Notes under the pieces: model-generated
Told to the model about the DNA's origin: nothing
The model's database searches: none
What the model saw: only the letters and a program-made list of their open reading frames with translations
Made by a program: the position numbers and the translations under genes
Shown here: positions 9,470 to 21,700 of the stretch, one piece after another
How positions within the stretch are numbered: position 1 is the stretch's first letter
Layout of the letters: each line of letters starts with the position of its first letter
Assembly: GCA_014169315.1 (NCBI GenBank)
Contig: AP022133.1
Location: 2,852,001 to 2,916,000, forward strand
Direction of reading: 5' to 3'
Source of the DNA: Enterobacter cloacae
GTDB lineage: Bacteria > Pseudomonadota > Gammaproteobacteria > Enterobacterales > Enterobacteriaceae
DNA length: 64,000 bases

Positions 9470-9544
9470 ATGAGAAAAACAACCCTCATTATGTTGCTTG
9501 TGGCTATCGTGGCGGTTGCTGGTACACAGTTTGGCTGGTGGTAA
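9470..9544 (+). CDS. yoaJ: YoaJ, small membrane protein
   Basis: 24 residues, MRKTTLIMLLVAIVAVAGTQ then FGWW, matching E. coli YoaJ in length, single membrane helix and the GWW end. Its ATG directly follows the yoaK TAG, so the two are translationally coupled. Confidence 0.9.
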   Translation: MRKTTLIMLLVAIVAVAGTQFGWW

Positions 9545-9555
9545 CCCTGCGAAGT

Positions 9556-9583
9556 AAAAAGGCCGCCATCAGGCAGCCTTTTT
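9556..9583. terminator. Bidirectional terminator between yoaJ and yeaQ
   Basis: An A-run, GGCCGCC/GGCAGCC imperfect stem and T-run sit between the convergent yoaJ and yeaQ stops. Confidence 0.7.
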
Positions 9584-9598
9584 CAACATATGGCAAAC

Positions 9599-9847
9599 TT
9601 AGCTTTTGAGTTTTCTGTAGATAAACAGAACAACCAGCGCACCAATCACCGCAACGGCAAAGCTGCCGAAGTTGAACCCATCGACCTTGCCAAAACCGAG
9701 TTGCGTACTGATCCAGCCGCCGACTACCGCGCCAACAATCCCCAGTACTACGGTGATGATAAACCCACCGCCATCTTTGCCTGGCATGATCCACTTCGCA
9801 AGGATCCCCGCAATCAGCCCAAAGATAATCCAGGATATAATTCCCAT
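9599..9847 (-). CDS. yeaQ: YeaQ, GlsB/YeaQ/YmgE family membrane protein
   Basis: 82 residues with three membrane helices separated by glycine-rich turns, starting MGIISWIIFGLIAGILAKWI and containing IMPGKDGGGF, nearly identical to E. coli YeaQ. The family (transglycosylase-associated) is stress-related, with no proven enzyme activity. AGAGAGGAAAG precedes ATG. Confidence 0.93.
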   Translation of the reverse strand: MGIISWIIFGLIAGILAKWIMPGKDGGGFIITVVLGIVGAVVGGWISTQLGFGKVDGFNFGSFAVAVIGALVVLFIYRKLKS

Positions 9848-9972
9848 AGCTTTCCTCTCTGTATGGTTTTTGTCATTAAATCAACGACACGGACAAGGAT
9901 AGCACAGGATGAGCGAAAGGAAATTTGCGACAGGCATCACAGATTAGACTACCCTGCCTACGGGCCTGACAT

Positions 9973-11504
9973 TCATCTCTGATGATCCATCCTGACCTCC
10001 TCCCGGGGCTTAGACAATATCACCTTAATAAACTCGATGTAGGAGACCGGTTTCCCAAAATAATACCCCTGCAGCAGAGTGATCGCATTACGGTTGAGGT
10101 AATCCCGTTGTTCCTTCGTTTCAACCCCCTCGGCAACAATGTGTAAAGAGAGCTTTTTAGCCAGCTCAATAACACAGTCCAGCAGTATCGTTGAGTCTTT
10201 CTGCTCTGATACCGGTTCACAAAGCTCTTATCAATTTTGATGTAATCAATGGCTAGCGCGTGAAGGCAGGATAGCCCGGAGTAGCCAGTACCAAAATCAT
10301 CCAGGGCAATCACGAAGCCGGCTTGATGTAATGCATTAAGGTTTTCCACCAGGTGGGGATGTTCAAGCAACGGTTCTCGCTCGGTCACTTCGAGAACCAG
10401 TTTGACTTTTTTGCCATTGAACCCTTTTTCAAAAGCAGAGCAGTCGCTAATAAAGGACGGCGCATTAATATGCCTGGCGCTGATGTTTATCCCAATATGA
10501 AATCCATCCGGTAATTTAGGTAAAAGTGGCTTTAACTGACTAACCACTTTTGCCATCAGCCCTTTGGTCAGAGGAATAATTAAACCGCTACGCTCCGCAA
10601 TCGGGATAAAAACATCTGGCGGAATAAAGCCAGATTTAGGGTGTTTCCATCTTGCCAGTACTTCAACACCATACAGTCCTCCGGTATCGCCATTCACGAT
10701 TGGCTGGTAATAAGGAATAATTTCCCCTCTCAGAATGGCCTTACGCAGATCGTCTTCAAATGTGGTGCTTTTTCCCCTGTACCGGCGAATAAGAATCCCC
10801 CCGGCGACGGACAGCACGAAGATCAATAACACCAGGCTCCACCCCTGCTGCATCAGGCGCGACATACTAAAGAAAGCAGGAGTCTGCCATGCCATGCTGA
10901 AAGGGAAATGCGCTGATTGCGTCAGCGTGGCCGACCCCGTCGCCGGTGGATATGCACTTACGTCACCCTGGCGGGTAAGCATACGTTTACCGACGACCAG
11001 CGCCAGGCCTGCACTATCCGAAGCCCCCGCGATAACATCACGCAAATGTGCGTCGCTGACACTGACGATAACCCGCCCTTCAGGGATCGGCACCTGGAAA
11101 ATGAGCACTGGCACCCCATTCACGAGCTGGTTGCCAGCTAGCAGCATCAGTTTTTCAGTGGGTAATGCTTCAGGATGAACAATCAATACTCCATTCCCCG
11201 GGAGAGAAGTGCAGATGATTTTATCCTGTTGCTGGATCATGATGGCGCGCAGATGGGGTTTTAGCGCAGCTTCCGTTCCCAATTCTTGCTGTCCGGTGCT
11301 GGAGCACCCTTCTGCCGCAACATCCTTCGCTTTTTTTGCCGCGCTCACGGCTTCAGCGAGAATATCATCTATTTTCAGGGTGCTGGTACTGGCGGTCCCG
11401 GCATTGTTCAACGTCGCCATATTCCACAGCTGCCAGTTGATGATCAGCATTCCGGCCAGAAAAAGCAGTAAGGCACTTAAGAAGGGAACCATAACGTTGC
11501 GCAC
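9973..11504 (-). pseudogene. CSS-EAL c-di-GMP phosphodiesterase with single-base frameshift
   Basis: The open frame from ATG 11504 encodes a PDE of the CSS-EAL class: membrane helix (~10-30), periplasmic CSS region (CSSTGQQ and ICTSLPG cysteines), second helix (~220-240), then EAL starting at ~250 (YYQPIVN, GVEVLARW, GINISARH, LDDFGTGYS, IKIDKSFVNR). After FVNR the frame drops to nonsense, while the -1 frame continues the EAL perfectly: VSEQKDSTILLDCVIELAK, VAEGVETKEQRDYL, LLQGYYFGKPV, to TGA at 9973. One missing G near 10215 explains it: 1532 bases plus one gives exactly 511 codons. The last ~80 residues, including the AEGVE glutamate, are lost if the base is truly absent. Similar to E. coli pdeG in type. 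Confidence 0.85.
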
Positions 11505-11771
11505 GATTTTTCCTTAAAAGAAAAAACAAGCATTTAAGTCATGTTGAATTAGAAATTCAGACTAACTCAGCGTCATTTACCTCGATAAATAAATCTTAGC
11601 TGAGATTTATCTTAAAAACCTGGTACTCCGGTACTAACCGTGAGCCGTAATGTGAAATGCGCGGCGCGCTTGTCAGACTGGAGGAACTTACCTACCGTTA
11701 TTATCAGGCTTGTACCTTCATCTGTCTGTGTTAGGATCGATGAAAACAGGGATCAGAGGAACAACAGGAAA

Positions 11772-13268
11772 ATGAAGAAGATCATTGCCGTTGCTATCGT
11801 TTCAACGCTTCTGGTCATCCTGTCTCTTTATGTGGTTAATGCTGTTATCGTTGGGCAGCAGAAGAACAAACAGTTTGAAATCTCCCACACGCTTTTGCGT
11901 TATTCCGAAGAGGTATCTCAAAGTGTGGCGGGCACACTCAAAAGTATTACCACACAGGGATGCGATGAAACCAGTATTGATAGCTACAGAAAAATAAAAC
12001 TCAGTAGCCTCTATTTTGGTGATGTTGGCTTTATTAAAAATGGGAAAATAGTCTGCACCGCCTTTTGGGGGAAACTGGAAACGCCTGTCGCACTTCCCGC
12101 TGCGCTACATAAAACACCAAATGGTTTTGTTTTAGCACAATTTCATCTGAAGGGCTTTTTCACAGGCAATGCGGCAATCTATAACAACGTGATTATTTTC
12201 ACCTCCCGGTATGTTTACGATAAATTTTCCCCGATTACGGCAAACTATTCACTCACCGCCGCCACAAAAGATTTCGACAAGACATTTTTCTCCATCGCCC
12301 CTGAAAAAAAACAGAACTGGCTGCATTCTAGATTGTTTACGTTAGACATGACCCTATGCAGTACCAAATGGGATTTGTGTGTCATTGTAAAACATCATGA
12401 TGCGGGGCTGGCTTCGTTATCAATCGTGGTATTTGTTCTTCTCTCAGCAATTCTGTATTTCATCTGGATATCGCTTACGCTGTTCTTCATTCGCCTCCAT
12501 GAAGACCGTTTCTCGCTGGAGCGGGCGCTGGTCAATGCGGTGACGGCAAAGACATTCAGCGTCAACTATCAGCCTGTTGTACGCATCCACGATAAAAAAA
12601 TTGTAGGTGTTGAAGTTCTGTCGAGATGGCGTGATTATAACCACGCAGAAGTCTCTCCTGAACTCTTCATCCCGTTAATTACAAAGCTGGGCCTGTATAA
12701 AAAATACTATATCAATATTATTGAAAAATCCTTGTCAGAAGTCGCATCGCTTGCCGTTGAAAACCAGATGATGATTTCATTAAACGTTGGCAGAACGGAG
12801 ATCGAAGATAAACAGTTTATCCACGTTTTGCGCCGTGAATGCTCGCTTAATAACATTCCCTTGTCATTGATTAAAGTCGAGCTATCTGAGAAAGCAGTGG
12901 CCAGCGCGGATATTCTTGAAGAGTTCTGCCTGGAGCTAAAATCTATTGGTGTCAAAATATCAATAGATGATTTTGGTGTCCAGAACTCTAATCTGGCCAG
13001 GCTTTCGAACCTGGAATACGATGAAATCAAAATAGATAAATCACTGGTCGATGGTATCAGTGAACACTATAAACAGGACATCTTCGTCATTTTTAGTGAT
13101 GCTCTTGTCAAACTGAATAAAACACTTGTTTTTGAAGGTGTGGAGAATGAAATACAATACAATTTTATCGCCAACAGATACCCCAATGCCCTGATTCAGG
13201 GCTGGTATTTTTCAAAATCGCTGACCTGCAGTGAGCTGGCGCAGCAGCTCGAAGGTTCTGCCCGTTGA
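11772..13268 (+). CDS. CSS-EAL c-di-GMP phosphodiesterase
   Basis: 498 residues starting MKKIIAVAIVSTLLVILSLY (first helix), with a periplasmic CSS domain holding redox cysteines (GCDETS near 60, ICTAFWG near 97), second helix ~218-240, and an EAL domain ~258-490. Catalytic set: VGVEVLSRW (EVL variant), SLNVG, VELSE, SIDDFG, IKIDKSLVD, FEGVEN, IQGWYFSKS, so metal ligands appear present, though AEGVE is FEGVEN. ATG 11772 follows AGGAAA; the longer frame from 11640 adds a leader without homology. Divergent from the frameshifted sister gene. CSS-EAL enzymes hydrolyse c-di-GMP and sense periplasmic disulfide status. Confidence 0.85.
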   Translation: MKKIIAVAIVSTLLVILSLYVVNAVIVGQQKNKQFEISHTLLRYSEEVSQSVAGTLKSITTQGCDETSIDSYRKIKLSSLYFGDVGFIKNGKIVCTAFWGKLETPVALPAALHKTPNGFVLAQFHLKGFFTGNAAIYNNVIIFTSRYVYDKFSPITANYSLTAATKDFDKTFFSIAPEKKQNWLHSRLFTLDMTLCSTKWDLCVIVKHHDAGLASLSIVVFVLLSAILYFIWISLTLFFIRLHEDRFSLERALVNAVTAKTFSVNYQPVVRIHDKKIVGVEVLSRWRDYNHAEVSPELFIPLITKLGLYKKYYINIIEKSLSEVASLAVENQMMISLNVGRTEIEDKQFIHVLRRECSLNNIPLSLIKVELSEKAVASADILEEFCLELKSIGVKISIDDFGVQNSNLARLSNLEYDEIKIDKSLVDGISEHYKQDIFVIFSDALVKLNKTLVFEGVENEIQYNFIANRYPNALIQGWYFSKSLTCSELAQQLEGSAR

Positions 13269-13398
13269 CGATATATTGTCCGATGGTAACGTATGTATGA
13301 ATGGCTGCATTTTTTTAATGCAGACCGTTTCCATTTTTCTTCCAGGAAAATACAGTCGTCACAATCAGAGTGTAGATTGCTCTGAAACAGTCTCTTAT

Positions 13399-13572
13399 AT
13401 GGTCAAAAACGTGAAAATTTCTTTAGTGCTGCCCCTGATACTCTTTTTCCTGGTCTTTGTTTTCGCCCTGTTCATGGATAACCCCTCATCACATGCACTG
13501 CGGAAAAAATGCATGTGGTCTGATAACGTGATGTTGAGCTGTATGGCAAAACATCAGAACAAAGGGTTCTGA
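13399..13572 (+). CDS. Possible small membrane protein
   Basis: 57 residues from ATG 13399, with a hydrophobic helix (residues ~7-27, ISLVLPLILFFLVFVFALF) and a short tail with two cysteines. No convincing ribosome site, and GTG 13411 is an alternative. The frame runs further upstream into the EAL gene end. It is convergent with ymjA. Low confidence. Confidence 0.3.
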   Translation: MVKNVKISLVLPLILFFLVFVFALFMDNPSSHALRKKCMWSDNVMLSCMAKHQNKGF

Positions 13573-13597
13573 GGCAGATAACGCGGCGTATTCCGGG

Positions 13598-13843
13598 TTA
13601 CTCGTTACCCCACTGGTTCAGGAAGTTCGCAATATCATCAATGCGACGCACAGGGATCCCTGCTTCATCAGCCATCTCTTGCTGCGCGTTTTCACTGATT
13701 TCCTCGTTATTCATTAAACGGGTGATCAGCAGCTGGAAATAGTACGCCAGAGGATCGCGCTCTGGTTCACTCACCGGCTCTGCGGCTTCCGTCGAATACT
13801 CATCAACGATGTCATAAAATTTAAGCGGGATTTCGTTGTTCAT
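13598..13843 (-). CDS. ymjA: YmjA, DUF2543 protein
   Basis: 81 residues, acidic, matching E. coli YmjA throughout: [20 protein letters not shown] at the start, [20 protein letters not shown], and the end [11 protein letters not shown]. Cytosolic, function unknown. Confidence 0.92.
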   Translation of the reverse strand: MNNEIPLKFYDIVDEYSTEAAEPVSEPERDPLAYYFQLLITRLMNNEEISENAQQEMADEAGIPVRRIDDIANFLNQWGNE

Positions 13844-13938
13844 CAGTGGTCTCTTGTCTGCGCTTTAGTGGGTAACGCGCCCAGTATATCTGGATGGTCA
13901 CCCTGAACCAAAATTTTGAGGCCGCTCGTGGTGAACCA

Positions 13939-14289
13939 TCAACGGCTCAGCAGCGCTATCAATGCCGCCAGGGCCGGAATAGCCTGAACATACAGTATCT
14001 TCCGACTGGCCGTCATTGCGCCAAACACTCCGGCGATAAGCACACAAGCCAGGAAGAAGACGGTTACCTGAATACCATTTTCCCCAAGCCAGAGTCCCCA
14101 AAGTAAACCCGCAGCCAGAAAACCGTTGTACAGACCTTGATTAGCAGCCAGCACCCGGGTTTCACGTGCAAAATCAGCACTGAGATTAAATGCCTTGCGG
14201 CCCGTTTTTGTGTTCCACAGGAACATTTCCAGAACAAGAATGTAGATATGTATTAAAGCAACAACGGTAACAAGGGTAGTGGCTAACAC
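13939..14289 (-). CDS. DUF1304 membrane protein
   Basis: 116 residues with four membrane helices, the DUF1304 pattern: HIYILVLEMFLWNTKTGRKAF, then ANQGLYNGFLAAGLLWG, then FGAMTASRKILYVQAIPALA. No enzyme motif. Monocistronic, 95 bases from ymjA on the same strand. Confidence 0.85.
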   Translation of the reverse strand: MLATTLVTVVALIHIYILVLEMFLWNTKTGRKAFNLSADFARETRVLAANQGLYNGFLAAGLLWGLWLGENGIQVTVFFLACVLIAGVFGAMTASRKILYVQAIPALAALIALLSR

Positions 14290-14386
14290 GGCAGTCCTTA
14301 ATGAATGAGGAAGAATGAAATGGAGTATAGGTATTCAGACGAAACAAGACGCAAAAACATTTCACGAGGCAATCGGTTAAAACCGT

Positions 14387-14521
14387 TCAAAATACATCGA
14401 CACACGGTTGACCAACCTTGTTAAGGGCATTTATCAGCCGCGACCGGAGCTCAGCCAATGCCTTTTCTTTCTCTTCAAGCTGTTCAAGCTTGCGGTGAAG
14501 AGAGTATCCACGCCTGGGCAC
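14387..14521 (-). CDS. Possible 44-codon coiled-coil ORF
   Basis: A GTG-start frame just after the next gene's stop encodes a strongly helical, charged segment (HRKLEQLEEKEKALAELRSR) ending in NKVGQPCVDVF. The heptad-like pattern and the order stop-GTG suggest translation coupled to the gene at 14532, but there is no ribosome site. It may be a remnant. Nothing else is visible in 14290-14531. Confidence 0.3.
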   Translation of the reverse strand: MPRRGYSLHRKLEQLEEKEKALAELRSRLINALNKVGQPCVDVF

Positions 14522-14531
14522 TCAAAATGAT

Positions 14532-14981
14532 TCAAAACCGCGGAGCCAAACCATACTTCGGGGTTTTGATATTTGAGGCCCAGACCTTAATATCGTTTTG
14601 CAGTAGCAGAGTGAAATCGGAATTCAGGTGGTGCACCATATCATTGACGCTGTCAGCATCATTCACGGCAAAATGTTCAATCCTGTTTTGCCCTATCGTA
14701 ATACATCGATACGTCGCAGGCACATCTTTGCCATTTACATTCAACGTTTGCTCACCCTCTCCGCAACTCCCTTCAGATATATAGGAAACCAGCATATTTG
14801 CTGAACGACGACCCGACTGAGAGAAACTTAACATGACAGGCATCCCTTCAGAAGTTTGCGTCATATCATAGAGAACGGCGTTTTTTGCATACCAGGTATT
14901 GTATTCCCGCTCCTGGAATGCTGAATATGAAGACGTAGAGAAAACCACCAGCGCAGCGAGTGTAATAGATTGAATATTCAT
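14532..14981 (-). CDS. Hypothetical periplasmic protein
   Basis: 149 residues with a clear Sec signal peptide (MNIQSITLAALVVFSTSSYS, cleavage near SYSA). The mature part is beta-rich with a single cysteine pair (SCGEGEQ near 73 and YRCITIG near 93) likely to form a disulfide. I recognise no family. ATG is followed closely by AAAGACAACATCC upstream on its strand, a weak ribosome site. Confidence 0.65.
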   Translation of the reverse strand: MNIQSITLAALVVFSTSSYSAFQEREYNTWYAKNAVLYDMTQTSEGMPVMLSFSQSGRRSANMLVSYISEGSCGEGEQTLNVNGKDVPATYRCITIGQNRIEHFAVNDADSVNDMVHHLNSDFTLLLQNDIKVWASNIKTPKYGLAPRF

Positions 14982-15168
14982 AGGATGTTGTCTTTATTTG
15001 TTGTTGTACTCATTATTCAGATCGTGCTAAAAACAGCAACCACTTAAGATTATTCCTACTACTATTGGCAGTTCTGAAGTAACCTACGCTCCTCTCTAAT
15101 ACCCTCACATCACGAATATAAAAAGAATAAAAAAGTCATATTTTGCATTAATTTAAGGAATTTATTTC

Positions 15169-15381
15169 ATGGAAAAAATAAAGATTAGCAATAACATCTC
15201 GATTTTTTATCAATTTTCGAGATCATCCTCTGTTTATCTTGCCAGTTTGTTTGATGCGAACACAGGGGACTATATCTCGTCGGTGATGTCGAACAACAAA
15301 GAGTCGCTGATTAAACAAGTTGAGGCCTATGCGCAGCTTGATGAAAACGAACAAGCTCAGCTACGGAAGCTCATTATTTAA
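15169..15381 (+). CDS. Small hypothetical protein
   Basis: 70 residues, two-part: a beta-like N-terminal half (FYQFSRSSSVYLASLFDANT) and a helical C-terminal half (ESLIKQVEAYAQLDENEQAQ). Upstream is AT-rich with AAGGAA 10 bases before ATG. It lies between a secreted hypothetical protein and icd. No family recognised. Confidence 0.5.
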   Translation: MEKIKISNNISIFYQFSRSSSVYLASLFDANTGDYISSVMSNNKESLIKQVEAYAQLDENEQAQLRKLII

Positions 15382-15533
15382 TGGGTAGAGTGTTGGCTTC
15401 TTTCACCGATTCATTTGGCAGCAGCTATTTTAATGTATTTATTCTTATCCATTAACTCTGCCCTATATTGGATAACGAATGACATAAACCCGGAACGGGT
15501 TGATTGAATTTTGGGGCGTGATCTTTTATAGCA

Positions 15534-15563
15534 TAAAAAAACGGGAGCCTTACGGCTCCCGTT
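15534..15563 (-). terminator. icd terminator
   Basis: Reading leftward: ACGGGAGCC-GTAA-GGCTCCCGT followed by T7, just past the icd stop. The 15382-15533 stretch shows no gene and no duplicated icd 3' end of the kind left by e14-type prophages. Confidence 0.85.
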
Positions 15564-15585
15564 CTCATTTAACCCAGAATCTGGA

Positions 15586-16836
15586 TTACATGTTCGCGAT
15601 AATCGCGTCACCAAACTCTGAACATTTCAGCAGCTTAGCGCCTTCCATCAGACGTTCGAAGTCATAGGTCACGGTCTTGGCAGCAATTGCGCCTTCCATA
15701 CCTTTGACGATCAGGTCTGCGGCTTCGAACCATTCCATATGACGCAGCATCATCTCTGCGGACAGGATGATAGAACCCGGGTTCACTTTGTCCTGGCCTG
15801 CATATTTTGGTGCAGTACCGTGGGTCGCTTCGAACAGTGCACACTCGTCACCGATGTTCGCGCCCGGGGCAATACCGATACCACCAACCTGTGCAGCCAG
15901 AGCATCGGAGATGTAGTCACCGTTCAGGTTCATACAGGCGATCACGTCGTATTCAGCAGGACGCAGCAGGATCTGCTGCAGGAACGCATCGGCGATCACA
16001 TCTTTAATGATGATCTCTTTACCGGTGTTAGGGTTCTTGATCTTCTGCCACGGGCCACCGTCGATCAGCTCACCACCGAACTCTTCCGCCGCCAGCTGGT
16101 AACCCCAGTCTTTGAACGCGCCTTCGGTGAACTTCATGATGTTGCCTTTGTGAACCAGGGTCACAGAGTCACGGTCGTTGGTGATAGCGTATTCGATTGC
16201 TGCACGTACCAGACGTTTGGTGCCTTCTTCGGAGCACGGCTTGATGCCGATACCGCAATGCTCAGGGAAGCGAATTTTCTTCACGCCCATCTCTTCACGC
16301 AGGAATTTAATCACTTTTTCTGCATCAGCAGAGTCTGCTTTCCATTCGATACCCGCGTAGATGTCTTCTGCGTTTTCGCGGAAGATAACCATGTCGGTCA
16401 GTTCAGGGTGCTTAACCGGGCTTGGGGTGCCCTGGTAGTAACGAACCGGACGCAGACACACGTACAGATCCAGCTCCTGACGCAGCGCTACGTTCAGGGA
16501 ACGAATACCGCCGCCAACTGGCGTGGTCAGAGGGCCTTTAATAGCAACACGGTAGTCGCGAATCAGGTCCAGCGTTTCAGCTGGCAGCCAAACGTCCTGG
16601 CCATAAACTTGAGTAGATTTTTCACCGGTGTAAATTTCCATCCAGGAAATTTTACGCTCGCCTTTGTAGGCTTTCTCAACAGCGGCATCAACCACTTTCA
16701 GCATTGCCGGGGTAACGTCTACACCGATACCGTCACCTTCAATGAACGGGATAATCGGGTTGTGAGGAACGTTAATCTTGCCGTTTTGCAGGGTGATCTT
16801 TTTACCTTCCGCCGGAACAACTACTTTGCTTTCCAT
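15586..16836 (-). CDS. icd: Isocitrate dehydrogenase (NADP+)
   Basis: 416 residues, full length, TCA-cycle enzyme converting isocitrate to 2-oxoglutarate and CO2 with NADPH. Visible landmarks: the phosphorylation-site region [20 protein letters not shown] (Ser113, target of AceK), the metal site [15 protein letters not shown], and NADP-binding [17 protein letters not shown]. Ribosome site GAAGGAGAGG lies before ATG. Divergent from rluE. The 3' end is the e14/phage-21 attachment site in E. coli but looks undisturbed here. Confidence 0.98.
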   Translation of the reverse strand: MESKVVVPAEGKKITLQNGKINVPHNPIIPFIEGDGIGVDVTPAMLKVVDAAVEKAYKGERKISWMEIYTGEKSTQVYGQDVWLPAETLDLIRDYRVAIKGPLTTPVGGGIRSLNVALRQELDLYVCLRPVRYYQGTPSPVKHPELTDMVIFRENAEDIYAGIEWKADSADAEKVIKFLREEMGVKKIRFPEHCGIGIKPCSEEGTKRLVRAAIEYAITNDRDSVTLVHKGNIMKFTEGAFKDWGYQLAAEEFGGELIDGGPWQKIKNPNTGKEIIIKDVIADAFLQQILLRPAEYDVIACMNLNGDYISDALAAQVGGIGIAPGANIGDECALFEATHGTAPKYAGQDKVNPGSIILSAEMMLRHMEWFEAADLIVKGMEGAIAAKTVTYDFERLMEGAKLLKCSEFGDAIIANM

Positions 16837-16953
16837 TAACCTCTCCTTCGAGCGCTTCTGGTTGTTACTGATCTTATGTTAATAAATTGTAATGAGCCTT
16901 TCGATAGTACCTGATTGTCCGACGCCATGAAAGGTCTTCGTTATTAGGCTATA

Positions 16954-17607
16954 ATGCGGCAATTGATAGAGCCTGAAAATACCATGAAGAAAACTTCTTT
17001 TAGAAATCACCGGGTTGAGCGATTCAGCTCGCGACAAGCTACCAAAAGATCGCCGGAAAACCAGCAAAAGCGGGTTATTTTGTTCAATAAACCCTACGAT
17101 GTTTTGCCGCAGTTTACCGATGAAGCCGGGCGCAGCACGCTGAAGGATTACATTCCTGTTCAGGGAGTATACGCAGCCGGCCGTCTGGATCGGGACAGCG
17201 AAGGGCTACTGGTGTTAACGAACGATGGCGCGTTACAGGCGAAGCTCACCCAGCCTGGCAAACGCACCGGGAAAATCTACTTCGTACAGGTTGAAGGCGA
17301 ACCTGATGAGGAGACACTGGCGAAATTACGTCATGGCGTAACCTTAAACGATGGTCCAACCTTACCTGCAGGTATCGAACGCGTTAGCGAGCCTGAATGG
17401 CTATGGCCGCGCAATCCCCCTATTCGCGAACGCAAATCGATTCCGACAAGCTGGCTCAAAATCACCCTTTACGAAGGCCGCAACCGTCAGGTTCGCCGGA
17501 TGACCGCACACGTGGGCTTCCCCACTCTGCGGCTTATCCGCTATGCCACGGGCAGCTACACGCTGGATACCCTGGCTAACGGCGAATGGCGAGACGTTGC
17601 CCTTTAA
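16954..17607 (+). CDS. rluE: RluE, 23S rRNA pseudouridine(2457) synthase
   Basis: 217 residues with the first ten, [10 protein letters not shown], conserved in E. coli, which is why 16954 is used; ATG 16984 is an alternative start. Catalytic aspartate lies in [13 protein letters not shown] (near residue 82), followed by the RsuA-family motifs GRNRQVRRM and RLIRYATG. It modifies U2457 of 23S rRNA. First gene of a likely rluE-nudJ-mnmA-hflD-purB run, with nudJ starting 10 bases after the stop. Confidence 0.96.
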   Translation: MRQLIEPENTMKKTSFRNHRVERFSSRQATKRSPENQQKRVILFNKPYDVLPQFTDEAGRSTLKDYIPVQGVYAAGRLDRDSEGLLVLTNDGALQAKLTQPGKRTGKIYFVQVEGEPDEETLAKLRHGVTLNDGPTLPAGIERVSEPEWLWPRNPPIRERKSIPTSWLKITLYEGRNRQVRRMTAHVGFPTLRLIRYATGSYTLDTLANGEWRDVAL

Positions 17608-17616
17608 GGAGTCACT

Positions 17617-18090
17617 ATGTTTAAACCTCATGTCACCGTCGCCTGCGTGGTTCACGCGCAGGGTAAATTCCTGGTTGTGGAAGAGAGCATCAACGGTAAG
17701 GCGCTGTGGAACCAACCAGCCGGACATCTCGAAGAGAACGAAACGCTGCTGCAGGCCGCCACACGCGAGCTGTGGGAAGAGACGGGTATCCACGCCCGGC
17801 CTCAACACTTCATTCGCCTGCACCAGTGGATTGCACCTGACCATACCCCCTTCCTGCGCTTTTTATTTGCCGTCGAGCTTAGCGAAACGTGCGCCACTGA
17901 GCCGCAGGATAACGATATCGATCGCTGCCTGTGGGTCACTGCCGAAGAGATCCTGAATGCGCCAAACCTGCGCTCGCCGCTGGTTGCCGAAAGCATCCGT
18001 TGCTGGCAGTCTGCCGGTCGCTTACCGCTTGATGTCATCGGAGAATTTAACTGGCCGTTTACAGAGGGTGTCAATGGTGGGGGGGCGTGA
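17617..18090 (+). CDS. nudJ: NudJ, Nudix phosphatase
   Basis: 157 residues (153 in E. coli). The Nudix box is complete: [20 protein letters not shown] then TGI, about residues 36-58. NudJ hydrolyses thiamin-pyrophosphate pyrimidine precursor (HMP-PP) and other nucleotide phosphates, a housekeeping function in the cytosol. Ribosome site AAGGAG precedes ATG. The end overlaps the beginning of the mnmA leader by spacing only. Confidence 0.95.
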   Translation: MFKPHVTVACVVHAQGKFLVVEESINGKALWNQPAGHLEENETLLQAATRELWEETGIHARPQHFIRLHQWIAPDHTPFLRFLFAVELSETCATEPQDNDIDRCLWVTAEEILNAPNLRSPLVAESIRCWQSAGRLPLDVIGEFNWPFTEGVNGGGA

Positions 18091-18130
18091 TAGAATACGC
18101 CGCCTTGAAGTTCAATGTCGTGAGTATTCC

Positions 18131-19243
18131 ATGTCAGATAACAGCCAGAAAAAAGTAATCGTCGGCATGTCCGGCGGTGTCGATTCCTCCGTTTCCGCCT
18201 ACCTGTTGCAACAACAGGGTTATAAGGTTGAGGGCCTGTTCATGAAGAACTGGGAGGAAGATGATGGCGAGGAATACTGTACTGCCGCAGCGGATCTCGC
18301 CGATGCGCAGGCCGTGTGCGATAAGCTCGGTATTGAACTGCACACCGTTAACTTTGCCGCAGAATACTGGGACAACGTCTTCGAGCTTTTCCTCGAAGAG
18401 TACAAAGCAGGCCGTACTCCGAACCCGGATATTCTGTGCAACAAAGAGATCAAATTTAAAGCCTTCCTGGAATTCGCCGCTGAAGATCTGGGCGCAGATT
18501 ACATTGCGACCGGTCACTACGTGCGTCGTGCGGATGTGAATGGCAAAAGCCAGCTACTGCGCGGTCTGGACGGCAACAAAGATCAGAGCTACTTCCTCTA
18601 TACGCTGAGCCACGAACAAATTGCCCAGAGCCTGTTCCCGGTTGGCGAGCTGGAAAAGCCAGAGGTGCGTAAAATCGCCGAAGCGTTGGATCTGATCACC
18701 GCGAAGAAAAAAGACTCCACCGGTATCTGCTTTATCGGCGAGCGCAAATTCCGCGAATTCCTTGGTCGCTACCTGCCTGCACAGCCAGGTAAAATTGTCA
18801 CCGTGGATGGCGACGAAATTGGTCAGCATCAGGGGCTGATGTACCACACCCTCGGCCAGCGCAAAGGTCTGGGCATTGGTGGTACCAAAGAAGGTAGCGA
18901 AGATCCGTGGTACGTTGTCGACAAAGATGTCGAAAACAATATTCTGATTGTCGCGCAGGGCCATGACCACCCGCGTCTGATGTCCGTTGGGCTAATTGCG
19001 CAACAGCTGCACTGGGTCGATCGCGAACCGGTAAAAGGCACCCTGCGCTGCACGGTAAAAACACGCTACCGTCAGACGGATATCCCCTGCACCGTCACCG
19101 CACTGGATGACGATCGCATTGAAGTGCATTTCGACGAGCCGGTTGCCGCCGTCACCCCGGGTCAGTCCGCTGTCTTCTACAGTGGCGAAGTCTGCCTGGG
19201 TGGTGGGATCATTGAACAGCGCCTGCCGCTGCCTGCTGTTTAA
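18131..19243 (+). CDS. mnmA: MnmA, tRNA-specific 2-thiouridylase
   Basis: 370 residues. PP-loop [13 protein letters not shown] near residue 16, catalytic cysteine segments [12 protein letters not shown] and [13 protein letters not shown], and the C-terminal [16 protein letters not shown]. It installs the 2-thio group of U34 in tRNA Lys, Glu and Gln with sulfur from the TusE relay. ATG 18131 gives the family length; the frame upstream of it is unused nudJ overlap. Confidence 0.97.
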   Translation: MSDNSQKKVIVGMSGGVDSSVSAYLLQQQGYKVEGLFMKNWEEDDGEEYCTAAADLADAQAVCDKLGIELHTVNFAAEYWDNVFELFLEEYKAGRTPNPDILCNKEIKFKAFLEFAAEDLGADYIATGHYVRRADVNGKSQLLRGLDGNKDQSYFLYTLSHEQIAQSLFPVGELEKPEVRKIAEALDLITAKKKDSTGICFIGERKFREFLGRYLPAQPGKIVTVDGDEIGQHQGLMYHTLGQRKGLGIGGTKEGSEDPWYVVDKDVENNILIVAQGHDHPRLMSVGLIAQQLHWVDREPVKGTLRCTVKTRYRQTDIPCTVTALDDDRIEVHFDEPVAAVTPGQSAVFYSGEVCLGGGIIEQRLPLPAV

Positions 19244-19270
19244 CACGATTGCACACATAAAGGAGAGCGT

Positions 19271-21290
<2,020 letters not shown>

Positions 21291-21297
21291 TTCCCCT

Positions 21298-21332
21298 CCC
21301 CCCTTTCCGCCCGGAAAGGGGGTTGCTTTTCC
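21298..21332 (+). terminator. purB terminator
   Basis: CCCCCTTTCC-GCCC-GGAAAGGGGG followed by a short T-rich tail, directly after the purB stop. Confidence 0.85.
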
Positions 21333-21460
21333 CCGGTTTACTCAATGTTTATCCCCACAACAACATAATCAGCGTTAGACTGTTTTGTAAAAATCACGAC
21401 CACTGTTAAAACAATAACTTATTTATATATCAGTGAGTTACGGTAATCATCATTCGGACA

Positions 21461-21610
21461 TTATCGGACAATAAAGGCCAATATAATGCCCCAAAACGCG
21501 CCCCCAGCACGATTTCGCCCCCAAATTTGCCCCCAAAATTCACACTTTTGCGTAGCTCCTTCCAGTTTCGAAACGCCGTGCTTTACCGCCTCGCTGACTT
21601 CCATCATCAT
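21461..21610 (-). CDS. 49-codon ORF of unknown function
   Basis: Starts with three consecutive ATG codons after a good ribosome site (AAACAGGAGC). The first ~22 residues are helical (EVSEAVKHGVSKLEGATQK); the rest is unusual, glycine and tryptophan rich (FWGQIWGRNRAGGAFWG), from repeated CCCCCA tracts in the DNA. A similar C-terminal piece with the same stop context recurs at 3452-3568. Unknown; it could be the eroded end of an integrase-type gene, or a real small protein. The rest of 21291-21700 holds only the purB terminator. Confidence 0.4.
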   Translation of the reverse strand: MMMEVSEAVKHGVSKLEGATQKCEFWGQIWGRNRAGGAFWGIILAFIVR

Positions 21611-21700
21611 GCTCCTGTTTCAAAATCATAGAATTTCGGTGCGCACCTGTTTTTTCTCCCTGCCCTATACTTTCAGTCTGACATCTGGCTGGAGGTTTCT

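Noticed and set aside
9022..9598. RyhB-2-type small RNA, expected near yeaQ-yoaJ in Salmonella
   Set aside because: The conserved RyhB core is absent on both strands, so the candidate here is treated as unrelated.
15382..15585. Duplicated icd 3' end from an e14-type integration
   Set aside because: No second copy of the icd end is seen; the terminator and downstream DNA look undisturbed.
15739..16839. 366-codon rightward frame opposite icd
   Set aside because: Exact antisense shadow of a highly conserved gene; composition follows icd codon bias and there is no ribosome site.
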